A DNA stretch of 64,000 nucleotides, taken from contig NZ_JBHSFQ010000030.1 of NCBI RefSeq assembly GCF_042653925.1, forward strand, positions 1 through 64,000. Reading direction: 5' to 3'. Numbering within the stretch: the stretch's first letter is position 1; each line of letters starts with the position of its first letter. Below are positions 1 to 7,614 of the stretch, one piece after another. The position numbers and the translations under genes were made by a program. The DNA comes from Nocardiopsis_B mangrovi. Its GTDB lineage: Bacteria > Actinomycetota > Actinomycetes > Streptosporangiales > Streptosporangiaceae. The notes under the pieces are model-generated. The model ran no database searches and was not told the DNA's origin. It saw only the letters and a list, made by a program, of their open reading frames with translations.

Positions 1-140
1 CGTGCCGCCGCCCGTCCGGCGATGGCACGGCCGCGGCCCGGGTGCCGCCGCCGGGAGCGGGCCCCGAAGCATCCGCCGATCAGCGAAGAGGCCCGGTCCC
101 CCACGCACCGGGCGAGCGAGTCCGAAAAGGAGACCCCTCG

Positions 141-2501
141 ATGGCCGAACAGCAGGTGAACAGGTCCAGCCTGCCGATCGGGGACCCGCCCCGCCCGCCG
201 GCGACGTCGATCGACGCGCGCGACCAGGACCCGCCCCACCGCCCGTCCGAACCGCCGCGGCCCCCGGCCGGCGCCCCGAACGTCGTGCTCGTCCTCCTCG
301 ACGACATGGGCTTCGGAGCGCCCAGCACGTTCGGCGGGCCCTGCGAGATGCCCGCCGCCGACAGGCTGGCCGGCGGCGGCCTCCGGTACACGCGCTTCCA
401 CGTCACCTCGCTGTGCTCGCCCACCCGCCAGTCCCTGCTCACCGGCCGCAACCACCACTCGGTGGGGATGGGCGTCACGACGGAGATGGCCAGTGCGGCA
501 CCCGGGTACTCCGGCATCCGGCCGCGCAGCGCGGCGACCCTCGCCCAGATCCTGCGCGCCAACGGCTACAGCACGGCCGCGTTCGGCAAATGGCACCAGA
601 CGCCCGCGCGCGACGTGAGCCCGGCCGGCCCGTTCGACCGCTGGCCCACCGGCGAGGGCTTCGAGAAGTTCTACGGCTTCCTGTGCGCCGAGATGAACCA
701 CTGGTACCCGGTGCTGTTCGACGGGACCACGCCGATCGAGCCCGAGAAGCGGCCCGAGGACGGCTACCACCTCTCCGAGGACCTCGTCGACCAGGCGATC
801 GGCTGGCTGAACACCCAGCGGAGCCTCAAGCCCGACTCCCCCTTCTTCCTCTACCTCCCGTTCGGCGCCACACACGCGCCCTACCACGTGCCCCGGGCCT
901 ACCGGGACAAGTACAAGGGCCGGTTCGACCACGGGTGGGACCGGCAGCGGGAGATCACCATCCGGCGCCAGATGGAGCTCGGCGTCGTGCCGGAGGGCGC
1001 CGAACTCGCCCCGTGGGTCGACGGCGTACCGCACTGGGACGAGCTCTCCGAGGAGGAGCGCAGGGCCGCGGCATCGCTGATGGAGCTCTACGCCGGGTTC
1101 GCCGAGCACACCGATGTCCAGGTGGGGCGGCTGGTCGACGCGCTGACCGAGGCCGGGGCCCTGGAGGACACGCTGTTCGTCTACGTCCTCGGCGACAACG
1201 GGGCCTCGGGGGAGGGCGGCCTGGGCGGAACCCTCAACGAGCACCGCATCGCCAGCGGGATCCCCGACTCCGCCGAGTTCATCAACGCCCACGCCGACGC
1301 GCTCGGCGACGCGACGACCCACGCCCACTACCCGGCCGGGTGGGCCCTGGCGATGAACACCCCCTACCCGTGGACCAAGCAGGTCGCCTCGCACCTCGGG
1401 GGGACGCGCGACGGGATGGTGGTGCACTGGCCGAACGGCATCGGCGAGCGCGGCGGGATCCGCCACCAGTTCCACCACGTCATCGACGTGATGCCGACGA
1501 TCCTGGAGGCCGCCGGCATCCCCGCGCCCGACGCGGTGGACGGGATCGCCCAGCAGGCCATCGAGGGCACCAGCATGCTCTACAGCTTCAACGACGTCGG
1601 AGCGCCCGACCGCCGGCGCCTCCAGTACTTCGAGATGGTGGGCAACCGCGGCATCTACCACGACGGCTGGATGGCGGTCACCCGGCACGGAACGCCCTGG
1701 GAGATGGTGCAGACCGGGCGCCGCTACTTCGACGACGACGTCTGGGAGCTGTACGACACCGGCGTCGACTGGACGCAGGCCCGCGACATCTCCGCCGAGC
1801 ACCCCGGCAGGCTGCACCAGCTCCGGCAGCTGTTCCTCATCGAGGCCGCCAAGTACAGCGTGTTCCCGCTGGACGACCGGATGACCGAGCGGGAGAACCC
1901 GAAGGAGGCGGGCCGGCTCGACCTGTTCGGCGACCGCCCCACGGTGACCTTCCACGGCCCCGGTCTGCGGCTCACCGAGGAGACCGCGCCGAACGTGAAG
2001 AACCGCTCGCACACGATCACCGCGATCGTCGACGTGCCTCCGGGGGGCGGCGAGGGGGTGATCGTCGCGCAGGGGGGCCGCTTCGGCGGCTGGTCGCTGT
2101 ACGTCCACGAGGGACGGCCCGCCTACGCCTACAACTACTTCGGCCTGCGGGTGGACAAGGTGTCGGGCGGCGGCGTCCTGACGCCCGGACCGCACGAGAT
2201 CCGACTGGACTTCGGCTACGACGGCGGGGGCGTCGGCAAGGGGGGAACCGTCACGCTCCTGGCCGACGGGGTGGAGACCGCCGCCGGCCGGGTGGAGGCC
2301 ACCATCCCCTACTACTTCGCCTTCGACGAGACCTTCGACATCGGGGTCGACCGCGCCTCACCGGTGACCGACGACTACCCCACCGCCGACAACGCGTTCA
2401 CCGGGCGGCTGCACCGGCTGCGCCTCGACCTCGCCGACGACCAGTGCAGCGACTCGCGGAGCGAGGACGACCGCGAACGGTTCAGGGCCGCCCATGACTG
2501 A
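141..2501 (+). CDS. Arylsulfatase, type I formylglycine-dependent
   Basis: This 786-residue protein should hydrolyse a sulfate ester. Near the N-terminus it has the alkaline-phosphatase-fold metal segment (NVVLVLLDDMGFG, about residues 47-59). The type I sulfatase signature CSPTR follows at residues 92-96, with LLTGRNHH just after. Cys92 is the residue converted to formylglycine. FGKWH and DNGASGEGG further in are typical metal and active-site blocks. The C-terminal third looks like a beta-sandwich extension, as in large actinobacterial and Pseudomonas-type arylsulfatases. I see no signal peptide, so it is probably cytoplasmic. The ATG at 141 is preceded by AAAAGGAG, and upstream in-frame codons look non-coding. 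Its stop overlaps the start of the activating-enzyme gene. The sulfated substrate cannot be told from sequence. Confidence 0.93.
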   Translation: MAEQQVNRSSLPIGDPPRPPATSIDARDQDPPHRPSEPPRPPAGAPNVVLVLLDDMGFGAPSTFGGPCEMPAADRLAGGGLRYTRFHVTSLCSPTRQSLLTGRNHHSVGMGVTTEMASAAPGYSGIRPRSAATLAQILRANGYSTAAFGKWHQTPARDVSPAGPFDRWPTGEGFEKFYGFLCAEMNHWYPVLFDGTTPIEPEKRPEDGYHLSEDLVDQAIGWLNTQRSLKPDSPFFLYLPFGATHAPYHVPRAYRDKYKGRFDHGWDRQREITIRRQMELGVVPEGAELAPWVDGVPHWDELSEEERRAAASLMELYAGFAEHTDVQVGRLVDALTEAGALEDTLFVYVLGDNGASGEGGLGGTLNEHRIASGIPDSAEFINAHADALGDATTHAHYPAGWALAMNTPYPWTKQVASHLGGTRDGMVVHWPNGIGERGGIRHQFHHVIDVMPTILEAAGIPAPDAVDGIAQQAIEGTSMLYSFNDVGAPDRRRLQYFEMVGNRGIYHDGWMAVTRHGTPWEMVQTGRRYFDDDVWELYDTGVDWTQARDISAEHPGRLHQLRQLFLIEAAKYSVFPLDDRMTERENPKEAGRLDLFGDRPTVTFHGPGLRLTEETAPNVKNRSHTITAIVDVPPGGGEGVIVAQGGRFGGWSLYVHEGRPAYAYNYFGLRVDKVSGGGVLTPGPHEIRLDFGYDGGGVGKGGTVTLLADGVETAAGRVEATIPYYFAFDETFDIGVDRASPVTDDYPTADNAFTGRLHRLRLDLADDQCSDSRSEDDRERFRAAHD

Positions 2502-3432
2502 CGAGCGGCAGCGCCCGCGCGGCGGGTGCTGTGCCCCGTCGGCCGACCGGCGGGGCGCCCCCGCCCTGGCGCCCCCCGCCGGCGCCACCGCGTCCGCTGC
2601 GGGCGGACCCGACGGGCTCGTGCCGCTCGCAGGCGGCGAGTTCCTCATGGGCAGCGCCGATGCCCGCGCCTACCCCGAGGACGGCGAGGGGCCCGTCCGG
2701 CGGGTGCGGATCGCCCCGTTCCGGATCAGCCCGGCGGCGGTGACCAACGCGGAGTTCGCGGAGTTCGCCGACGCCACCGGGTACCGGACGGAGGCGGAGC
2801 GGTTCGGGTGGTCCTTCGTCTTCGGCGGGCTGCTCCCCGACGACTTCCCGCCCACCCGCGGCGTGGCGGCGGCGCCGTGGTGGCGCCAGGTGGAGGACGC
2901 GAGCTGGCGCCGTCCCGCGGGGCCGCGGTCGGACCTGGACGGCCTCGCCGACCATCCGGTGGTCCACGTGTCCTGGAACGACGCCGAAGCGTACTGCGCC
3001 TGGGCGGGCCTGCGGCTGCCCACGGAGGCCGAATGGGAGTTCGCGGCGCGCGGCGGGCTGGAGCAGTGCGCGTACCCGTGGGGCGACGAGCGCGAGCCCG
3101 GCGGGGAGCACCGGATGAACGTGTGGCAGGGGACGTTCCCCGCGGAGAACACCCGCGACGACGGCTGGTACGGCACGTGTCCCGCCCGCGCGTTCCCGCC
3201 CAACGGCTTCGGGCTGTACAACACGACCGGCAACGTGTGGGAGTGGTGCCGCGACCGGTTCTCCGCGGGCGGCTCGCCGGACCCCGCAGGGGGGACCCGC
3301 CGCAGCGCACGGGGCGGCTCCTACCTGTGCCACGACTCCTACTGCCGCCGCTACCGCGTCAGCGCCCGCCAGGGGATCGCCCCCGACTCATCGATGGGGA
3401 ACACCGGCTTCCGCTGCGCCCGGGACGCCTAG
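2494..3432 (+). CDS. Formylglycine-generating enzyme (sulfatase activator)
   Basis: A 312-residue FGE/SUMF1-family copper oxidase. It converts the cysteine of the sulfatase CxPxR motif into formylglycine. The family core is clear: LVPLAGGEFLMGS near residue 45, HVSWNDAEAYCAWAGLRLPTEAEWE in the middle, NTTGNVWEWCRDRF, and a C-terminal GGSYLCHDSYCRRYR block. Cys279 and Cys284 have the same five-residue spacing as the copper-binding Cys336/Cys341 pair of human FGE. The N-terminal GGCC stretch is common in actinobacterial FGEs. The ATG lies inside the sulfatase gene (8-base overlap), so the two are co-transcribed and probably translationally coupled. The gene faces a LysR gene tail to tail with only 25 bases between. 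Confidence 0.96.
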   Translation: MTDERQRPRGGCCAPSADRRGAPALAPPAGATASAAGGPDGLVPLAGGEFLMGSADARAYPEDGEGPVRRVRIAPFRISPAAVTNAEFAEFADATGYRTEAERFGWSFVFGGLLPDDFPPTRGVAAAPWWRQVEDASWRRPAGPRSDLDGLADHPVVHVSWNDAEAYCAWAGLRLPTEAEWEFAARGGLEQCAYPWGDEREPGGEHRMNVWQGTFPAENTRDDGWYGTCPARAFPPNGFGLYNTTGNVWEWCRDRFSAGGSPDPAGGTRRSARGGSYLCHDSYCRRYRVSARQGIAPDSSMGNTGFRCARDA

Positions 3433-3457
3433 CCGTGTTCCGCGGCGCCGCGGACGC

Positions 3458-4453
3458 CTAGCCGGCGCCCCCATCCGGCCCTGGGTCCGGGGCCGGGTCC
3501 GGATCCCGAGCGGGGTCGTGGTCCGGATCCAGGTCGGGGTCCGGGTCGGAGCCGGAGTCCGGGTCCGGGTCGCCGCCGTCGCGGGGCCAGGCCCGCACGA
3601 GGTCGATGAACGCCTGGGCCGCCGGCGAGAGCACATCGGGCGGCCAGACGAGGACGCCCCGGCGGGTCAGCGGCGGGCTGAGGGCGACGACCACGGCCCC
3701 GAGCCGGCCGGCCTCCCAGGCCAGCCGCCGCGGCAGCAGCGCCGCCCCGGCTCCGCCGAGGACCAGCGACACGATCGCGGCACGGTGCGTCGTCTCGACG
3801 GCGATCCGCGGGGACGCCCCGGCGAGGCTCAGCGCATTGTCGAGCGCGCTCCTGGTGGTGCTGCCGCTCGGCGTCGTGACGAAGTCGAGGTCCGCGAGCT
3901 CCTCCGGCCGGAGCGGGTCCTCGGGCGTATCGGCGGTGGGCGGCAGCACCGCCAAGACGTCCTGTTCGGGCAGGTCGAGAAGGTGCATCCCGGCGGCGGG
4001 GGTGCCGTGCTCGGTGAGTCCCACCTCGCACTGGCCCCGCCGGACGACGTCGACGACCGCGGCGGCGCTCTCCGCGTCGACGATGTTGAACCTCACCCCG
4101 GGATGCCGGCGCCGGAAGGCGCCCACGAAGGACGCGAGCGGATCGACGGCCAGGGTGGTGGCCGCGACGATGTCGATCCGTCCCGAGACGAGCCCGGTCA
4201 CCTGCCGTGCCGCGCTCCGCACGAGCGCGAAGTCGTCGATCACCTGCCGGGCGGGCGCGAGCAGCGCCTCCCCCAGCGGCGTCAGCACCGCCCCGCGGCC
4301 GACGCGGCGGAAGAGCGGCGACCCGACCTCCCGTTCCAGAACGTTGATGGCGTAGGAGAGCGACGGCTGTGCGATCCGCAGTGAGCTCGCGGCGCTGGTG
4401 AAGCTCCCGTGGCTCGCTATCGCGAGGAAGTACTCCAGGTGCTTTCGCTCCAC
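3458..4453 (-). CDS. LysR-family transcriptional regulator with Asp-Pro tail
   Basis: About 331 residues. The N-terminal winged helix-turn-helix is plain (HLEYFLAIASHGSFTSAASSL, then QPSLSYAINVLEREVGSPLF), followed by a LysR substrate-binding domain. I place the start at the GTG at 4453 because GGAAGG lies 4-9 bases upstream and the LysR fold begins immediately. The longer open frame to 4648 has no LysR-like sequence. LysR proteins usually end near residue 300. Here the last 35-40 residues are a low-complexity run of Asp-Pro dipeptides, encoded by GGGTCCGG-like DNA at roughly 3478-3575. The gene converges on the sulfatase/FGE pair, so control of that pair is possible but not shown. No target operator is evident. 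Confidence 0.88.
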   Translation of the reverse strand: MERKHLEYFLAIASHGSFTSAASSLRIAQPSLSYAINVLEREVGSPLFRRVGRGAVLTPLGEALLAPARQVIDDFALVRSAARQVTGLVSGRIDIVAATTLAVDPLASFVGAFRRRHPGVRFNIVDAESAAAVVDVVRRGQCEVGLTEHGTPAAGMHLLDLPEQDVLAVLPPTADTPEDPLRPEELADLDFVTTPSGSTTRSALDNALSLAGASPRIAVETTHRAAIVSLVLGGAGAALLPRRLAWEAGRLGAVVVALSPPLTRRGVLVWPPDVLSPAAQAFIDLVRAWPRDGGDPDPDSGSDPDPDLDPDHDPARDPDPAPDPGPDGGAG

Positions 4454-5166
4454 AAGACCTTCCAACGGTTGGGGACGGGGACAGCCGCCGCTACCGGCCG
4501 GCCGGCGCACATCCGGGCGCGCTCCACGCCGGCGGCGGCCGCTCCGGGCGCCTTGTAGCAGGGTACGCCGCACACCCCGCCGGCGAGCCGTCACGGGCAC
4601 CCCGGGACCGGCCCCCGGGACCGGAGCCGTCCGGGGCTCTGGTGCCACCGCCCGAGCACGGCGGCAAGCCCGCCGGAACCCCTATCGGCGATCCGGTCCC
4701 GACGACGCGAAGGACCCCGGCGCCCGCCGAGGCCGGTTCCCTCCACCGCTCTCCCTCCATCGGTGAGCCCTGGGACACCCGCCACGCGGCAGGCCCCGCC
4801 CCGCCGCCCCTCACCCAGCGCCGACCGGAACCCGGCACCAGAACCGAACCCGGCACCAGAACGGAACCCTTCGGAAACCGCCGGCCACCGGTCGCGCACG
4901 ATCACGCGACCCGCAACGCGCGCTGTCCGCGATCCGCACCCAGCCGGCGTGAACGACCCGGCTCACACCGGGGGCCTCGCTCCGTCCGCCGGTCCCCCGC
5001 GCTCCAGCGGCCCTGATGTCGCGTGCCGGCCGTGGACGCGCACGTCCGACGGCGGGCACCGTTGCCCGTGGCACCGGCACCTGCTCGACCGCCCGCCTGC
5101 TTCCCCGCTGCGCCGAGGCGGTCGCCGCCCGATTCCCGCGGCGAGCCGCGGGGGCGGTGCGGCGGG
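4454..5166. other. Long intergenic region, no gene recognised
   Basis: About 710 bases between the LysR start and the DUF2000 stop. Open frames exist on both strands but their translations are Pro/Arg/Gly-rich, have no recognisable domain and no supporting ribosome site. The only structure I see is an 18-base tandem duplication at 4828-4863. The LysR promoter must lie near the left edge. Confidence 0.5.
4828..4863. repeat. 18-bp tandem direct repeat, two copies
   Basis: GAACCCGGCACCAGAACC occurs at 4828-4845 and again at 4846-4863 with one change (final C to G). A partial third copy (GAACCC) follows. It lies in non-coding DNA and looks like simple slippage. Confidence 0.85.
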
Positions 5167-5664
5167 TCAGGGGTGCATGCGGGCGCCCTTCAGCACCTTG
5201 TCGACCGCGTTGCGGGGACCGAATACGGCCATCCCCACCAGGTCGAGCCGGTCCTTGCCCACGGCGCGTACCGCCGCCCGGTTGGCACGGTCATTGCCCG
5301 TGGCGAACAGGTCGGAGGTGAACACGGCCGTCCGCAGCGACCGGGAGACCGCACGGCCGTGCGCGGTGGTCAGGGTCTCCTTCGCCGCCTCGAAGACCAG
5401 GACCGGCTGGCGGAACATCGGTAGATACGGGGTGTCGTCGGCGTCCGCGTACGGTGCGCCGACCACCTCGGGCGCCGTCGTGCCCAGCCCGCTGACCAGA
5501 AAGGCGGTCACGTTCAGCCGCTGCCAGGTCTCCAGGTCGTCGCGCAGCACGACGGCGATCTTGGTGTCGAACCGGACGGGCGCGTCCCGGTCCTCCGCTC
5601 CGGTCGCGGCGGCGGCTCCGGCTTCCGGCGCCGCGGCGGCTCCGGCTTCGTTCGTGGTCGTCAT
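5167..5664 (-). CDS. DUF2000-family protein
   Basis: A 165-residue protein. After a 35-residue Ala/Glu-rich low-complexity N-terminus it carries the DUF2000 core: KIAVVLRDDLETWQRLNVTAFLVSGLG, then PVLVFEA and a C-terminal segment with VGMAVFGP. DUF2000 proteins have a peptidyl-tRNA-hydrolase-II-like fold, but their biochemical role is not established. The ATG at 5664 is preceded by GGGAGG. The open frame continues upstream to 5808 but enters the AraC gene antisense, so I reject the longer version. It is divergent from an AraC regulator 49 bases away. That arrangement is common for DUF2000 and suggests this gene is the regulator's target. Confidence 0.85.
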   Translation of the reverse strand: MTTTNEAGAAAAPEAGAAAATGAEDRDAPVRFDTKIAVVLRDDLETWQRLNVTAFLVSGLGTTAPEVVGAPYADADDTPYLPMFRQPVLVFEAAKETLTTAHGRAVSRSLRTAVFTSDLFATGNDRANRAAVRAVGKDRLDLVGMAVFGPRNAVDKVLKGARMHP

Positions 5665-5702
5665 CCTCCCAGCATGCGACGCCTCCGACCTGCGCGTCTT
5701 GT

Positions 5703-5715
5703 ACGTTTTAAACGT
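5703..5715. promoter_or_regulatory. 13-bp inverted repeat in the DUF2000/AraC divergent promoter
   Basis: ACGTTT-T-AAACGT is a perfect inverted repeat with a one-base centre. It ends within the proposed AraC start codon. It is the only AT-rich patch in the divergent region, so it may be an operator, a promoter element or both. Confidence 0.5.
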
Positions 5716-6514
5716 GCCGTCCCAGCAGGAGGTCTCCGCCTGGCGCCCGCCGATCGCGGGCGTCGTGGAGGTGTTCCATGCCCGCTTCACCGAGCACGCG
5801 TACCCCATGCACGTCCACGACGCCTGGACCCTGCTGATCGTCGACGACGGCGCGGTCCGCTACGACCTGGACCGCCACGAGCACGGGACGCCGACGGACA
5901 CCGTGACCCTGCTCCCGCCGCAGGTCCCGCACAACGGCTCGCCCGCCACCGCCGGCGGGTTCCGCAAGCGCGTGCTCTACCTCGACACGACGCTCCTGGA
6001 CGAGCGCTTCATCGGTCCGGCGGTCGACCGCCCGGATATCGCCGACCCCGTGCTGCGCCGGCGCATCGGCCTGCTGCACACCGCCCTCGCGGCGCGGGGC
6101 GAGGAGTTGGAGGCGGAGAGCCGGCTGGCCCTCATCGGCGAGCGGCTGCGCACGCACCTGCGTCCCGCCCCGGCCTCCGGCCGCGCGGCGGCGCCCGGCC
6201 GCGGCGTCGCCGACGGACTGCGCGGCCTGCTCGACGAACGGCTGACCGAGGGTGTCACCCTGGCCGAGGCGGCGCGCTCGCTCCACGCCCACCCGGCGCA
6301 TCTCGTGCGCGCCTTCAACGGCGCTTTCGGGATGGCGCCGCACCGGTACGTGGTGTCGCGCCGCGTCGACCTGGCCCGCCGGCTGCTGCTCGACGGGTGG
6401 CCGCCGAGCGAGGCGGCGACGGCCGCGGGCTTCCACGACCAGTCGCACCTCACCCGGCACTTCAAGCGGATCATCGGCACCACTCCGGGGCGCTACGCCC
6501 GGGCCGTCCCCTGA
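5714..6514 (+). CDS. AraC-family regulator with cupin-like sensor domain
   Basis: About 266 residues. The N-terminal half is a cupin-type AraC ligand domain (FTEHAYPMHVHDAWTLLIVDDG, then TLLPPQVPHNG). The C-terminal 100 residues hold two helix-turn-helix motifs (VTLAEAARSLHAHPAHLVRAFNGAFGMAPHRYV and PPSEAATAAGFHDQSHLTRHFKRIIGTTPGRYAR). The GTG at 5714 is the best start: upstream in-frame sequence is non-coding in character, and the cupin domain begins about 15 residues in. There is no clear Shine-Dalgarno sequence, so the message could be leaderless. It probably controls the divergent DUF2000 gene. Its stop lies inside a duplicated segment shared with the end of the next, convergent gene. Confidence 0.9.
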   Translation: MPSQQEVSAWRPPIAGVVEVFHARFTEHAYPMHVHDAWTLLIVDDGAVRYDLDRHEHGTPTDTVTLLPPQVPHNGSPATAGGFRKRVLYLDTTLLDERFIGPAVDRPDIADPVLRRRIGLLHTALAARGEELEAESRLALIGERLRTHLRPAPASGRAAAPGRGVADGLRGLLDERLTEGVTLAEAARSLHAHPAHLVRAFNGAFGMAPHRYVVSRRVDLARRLLLDGWPPSEAATAAGFHDQSHLTRHFKRIIGTTPGRYARAVP

Positions 6515-6600
6515 GCCCGACCGCCCAGGTGTCGATCGGCGCTCCGAAGCGGCGCGCCAGGTCCGTCCTCTAAGCGCGACCGCCCACGCGTCAATCGGCG
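6506..6600. repeat. Imperfect 36-bp direct repeat at converging gene ends
   Basis: Segment 6506-6541 and segment 6565-6600 match at 30 of 36 positions with a 59-base offset. The first copy contains the AraC stop codon. The second contains the last codons and stop of the minus-strand PPOX gene. It looks like a local duplication of a gene end. Confidence 0.75.
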
Positions 6601-7016
6601 ATGCCGGAGAAGGCGATCACCTTGTCGACGTCGGCGCGGACGAGGAGCGCGCCGGGGCCGCTATTGCGGGCGGCGTACTCCTCCGCCCGGTCCTCGCCCA
6701 TGTAGCGGGCGCCGAGCCGGCCGGCCCAGTGCCGTAGCTCCTCCTGGGACCCGGACACCTCGGCGTGCCCCTGGAGGATGACGAAGGCGAAGGGCGAGCG
6801 GTCGTCGTCCACACAGAGGGCGAAGCGGCCGTCGCGGACCAGGCTGCGGCCCTTGACGCTGTCGCCGGCGGTGGTGAACACCACGTCGTCGCCGTCGAGG
6901 AGGAACCAGATCGGCGTCACGTGGGGACTGCCGTCGGAGCGGACCGTCGACAGCTTCCCGGTCCGCGTCCCGTGGGAGACGAAGGCGCGCCACTCCTCGT
7001 CGGTCATCTCCTGCAT
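6591..7016 (-). CDS. PPOX-class flavin/F420-dependent oxidoreductase
   Basis: A 141-residue split-barrel protein of the pyridoxamine-phosphate-oxidase-like superfamily (FDOR-B type). Typical elements are GKLSTVRSDGSPHVTPIWFLLDGDDVVFTT near residue 20-48, GRSLVRDGRFALCVDD in the middle, and FVILQGHAEV. Actinobacterial members bind F420 or FMN and reduce varied small molecules; the substrate is unknown. The ATG at 7016 has GGAGGG just upstream; a second ATG at 7007 is possible. Its 3' end is part of the duplicated segment shared with the neighbouring AraC gene end. Transcription runs away from the CelR-box promoter on the right, and nothing suggests a shared role. Confidence 0.9.
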   Translation of the reverse strand: MQEMTDEEWRAFVSHGTRTGKLSTVRSDGSPHVTPIWFLLDGDDVVFTTAGDSVKGRSLVRDGRFALCVDDDRSPFAFVILQGHAEVSGSQEELRHWAGRLGARYMGEDRAEEYAARNSGPGALLVRADVDKVIAFSGIAD

Positions 7017-7155
7017 GCGTCCGCCCTCCGTGTACCGGGCCGCGGGCCCCCGGCCGCGGATCCGTCCTCTCAGGTCGACTCTACGAGCGGCCGGGTCCGG
7101 CGCCAGGGCGATTCACGACGTGTCGCCCGGGCCGCCGCGGGCCCGGTTCCCTCCC

Positions 7156-7197
7156 TTGACAGGGGTCCTTCCCGCGGAAAATCTGGGAGCGCTCCCA
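7156..7197 (+). promoter_or_regulatory. Promoter with perfect CelR/CebR-type operator
   Basis: TTGACA at 7156-7161 is a consensus -35. About 17 bases on, AAATCT is a plausible -10. Directly at that point, 7184-7197 reads TGGGAGCGCTCCCA, a perfect 14-bp palindrome identical to the box bound by CelR of Thermobifida and CebR of Streptomyces, the cellobiose-responsive LacI-family repressors. No celR/cebR gene is in the window. Confidence 0.85.
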
Positions 7198-7219
7198 CAT
7201 TCGACGTCCAGGAGGCTCG

Positions 7220-7318
7220 ATGAAGAACACCACCGCCATCGTCGCGGCCGGAGCACTGGCGGCCGGGCTCATGGTGGCGGCGCCGCCGCCGGCGTCCGCC
7301 GGTTCATCGCCACCCTCC
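7220..7318 (+). pseudogene. Signal-peptide stub behind a CelR box (truncated secreted-protein gene)
   Basis: An ATG at 7220 with AGGAGG at 7210-7215 starts a textbook signal peptide (MKNTTAIVAAGALAAGLMVA, then an Ala-rich cleavage region ending near ASAGS). After about 33 residues the frame becomes an Arg/Pro/Gly-rich translation with no domain. It runs on to 7618, past the start of the pectate lyase gene. The promoter, CelR operator, ribosome site and secretion signal are all intact, but no enzyme follows. The simplest reading is that the mature part of a cellulose- or hemicellulose-active enzyme has been deleted. A short secreted peptide is the alternative. I cannot date the event or name the lost enzyme. 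Confidence 0.6.
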
Positions 7319-7489
7319 CCCTGGACTGGTGACCGGGTCGCGGGCCGTCACCGGCCGCCCGACCGTGCGGGCGGACGGACGCGCCGGAGGGCCGGCCGAC
7401 CGGGCACACCATCGACCGCAGGGACATCCCGCCCCCTCGACCACCCATCGTCACCGTGCGGCGCCGGGCGAACGCCGACCGCCACGGTC

Positions 7490-7531
7490 TTGACGCGCCC
7501 ATGGCACCCTCCTACTGTGGTAAGCGCTTTC
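7490..7531 (+). promoter_or_regulatory. Pectate lyase promoter with LacI-type operator
   Basis: TTGACG at 7490-7495, a 17-base spacer and TACTGT at 7513-7518 form a good sigma-70-type promoter. Two bases after the -10 box, GTAAGCGCTTTC at 7520-7531 has the AAGCGCTT palindromic core typical of LacI-family operators. It differs from the CelR box upstream. An operator at the transcription start site would block initiation. Confidence 0.7.
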
Positions 7532-7614
7532 CTGCTCACCTCCCGGCTCTCCTGCCGAGAGCCGGCTCCCCCACCTGCCCCACACAGGTCCCCCTGGAGA
7601 AGGAGAAGCACCCC

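Noticed and set aside
2..2497. 831-residue open frame parallel to the sulfatase gene
   Set aside because: It is the +1-shifted shadow of the sulfatase. The translation is Arg/Pro/Ala-rich with no domain, while the sulfatase frame has all family motifs.
4763..5713. N-terminal extension of the AraC regulator to 4763
   Set aside because: It is antisense to the DUF2000 gene, has no ribosome site and no AraC-like content. The cupin domain begins only after 5714.
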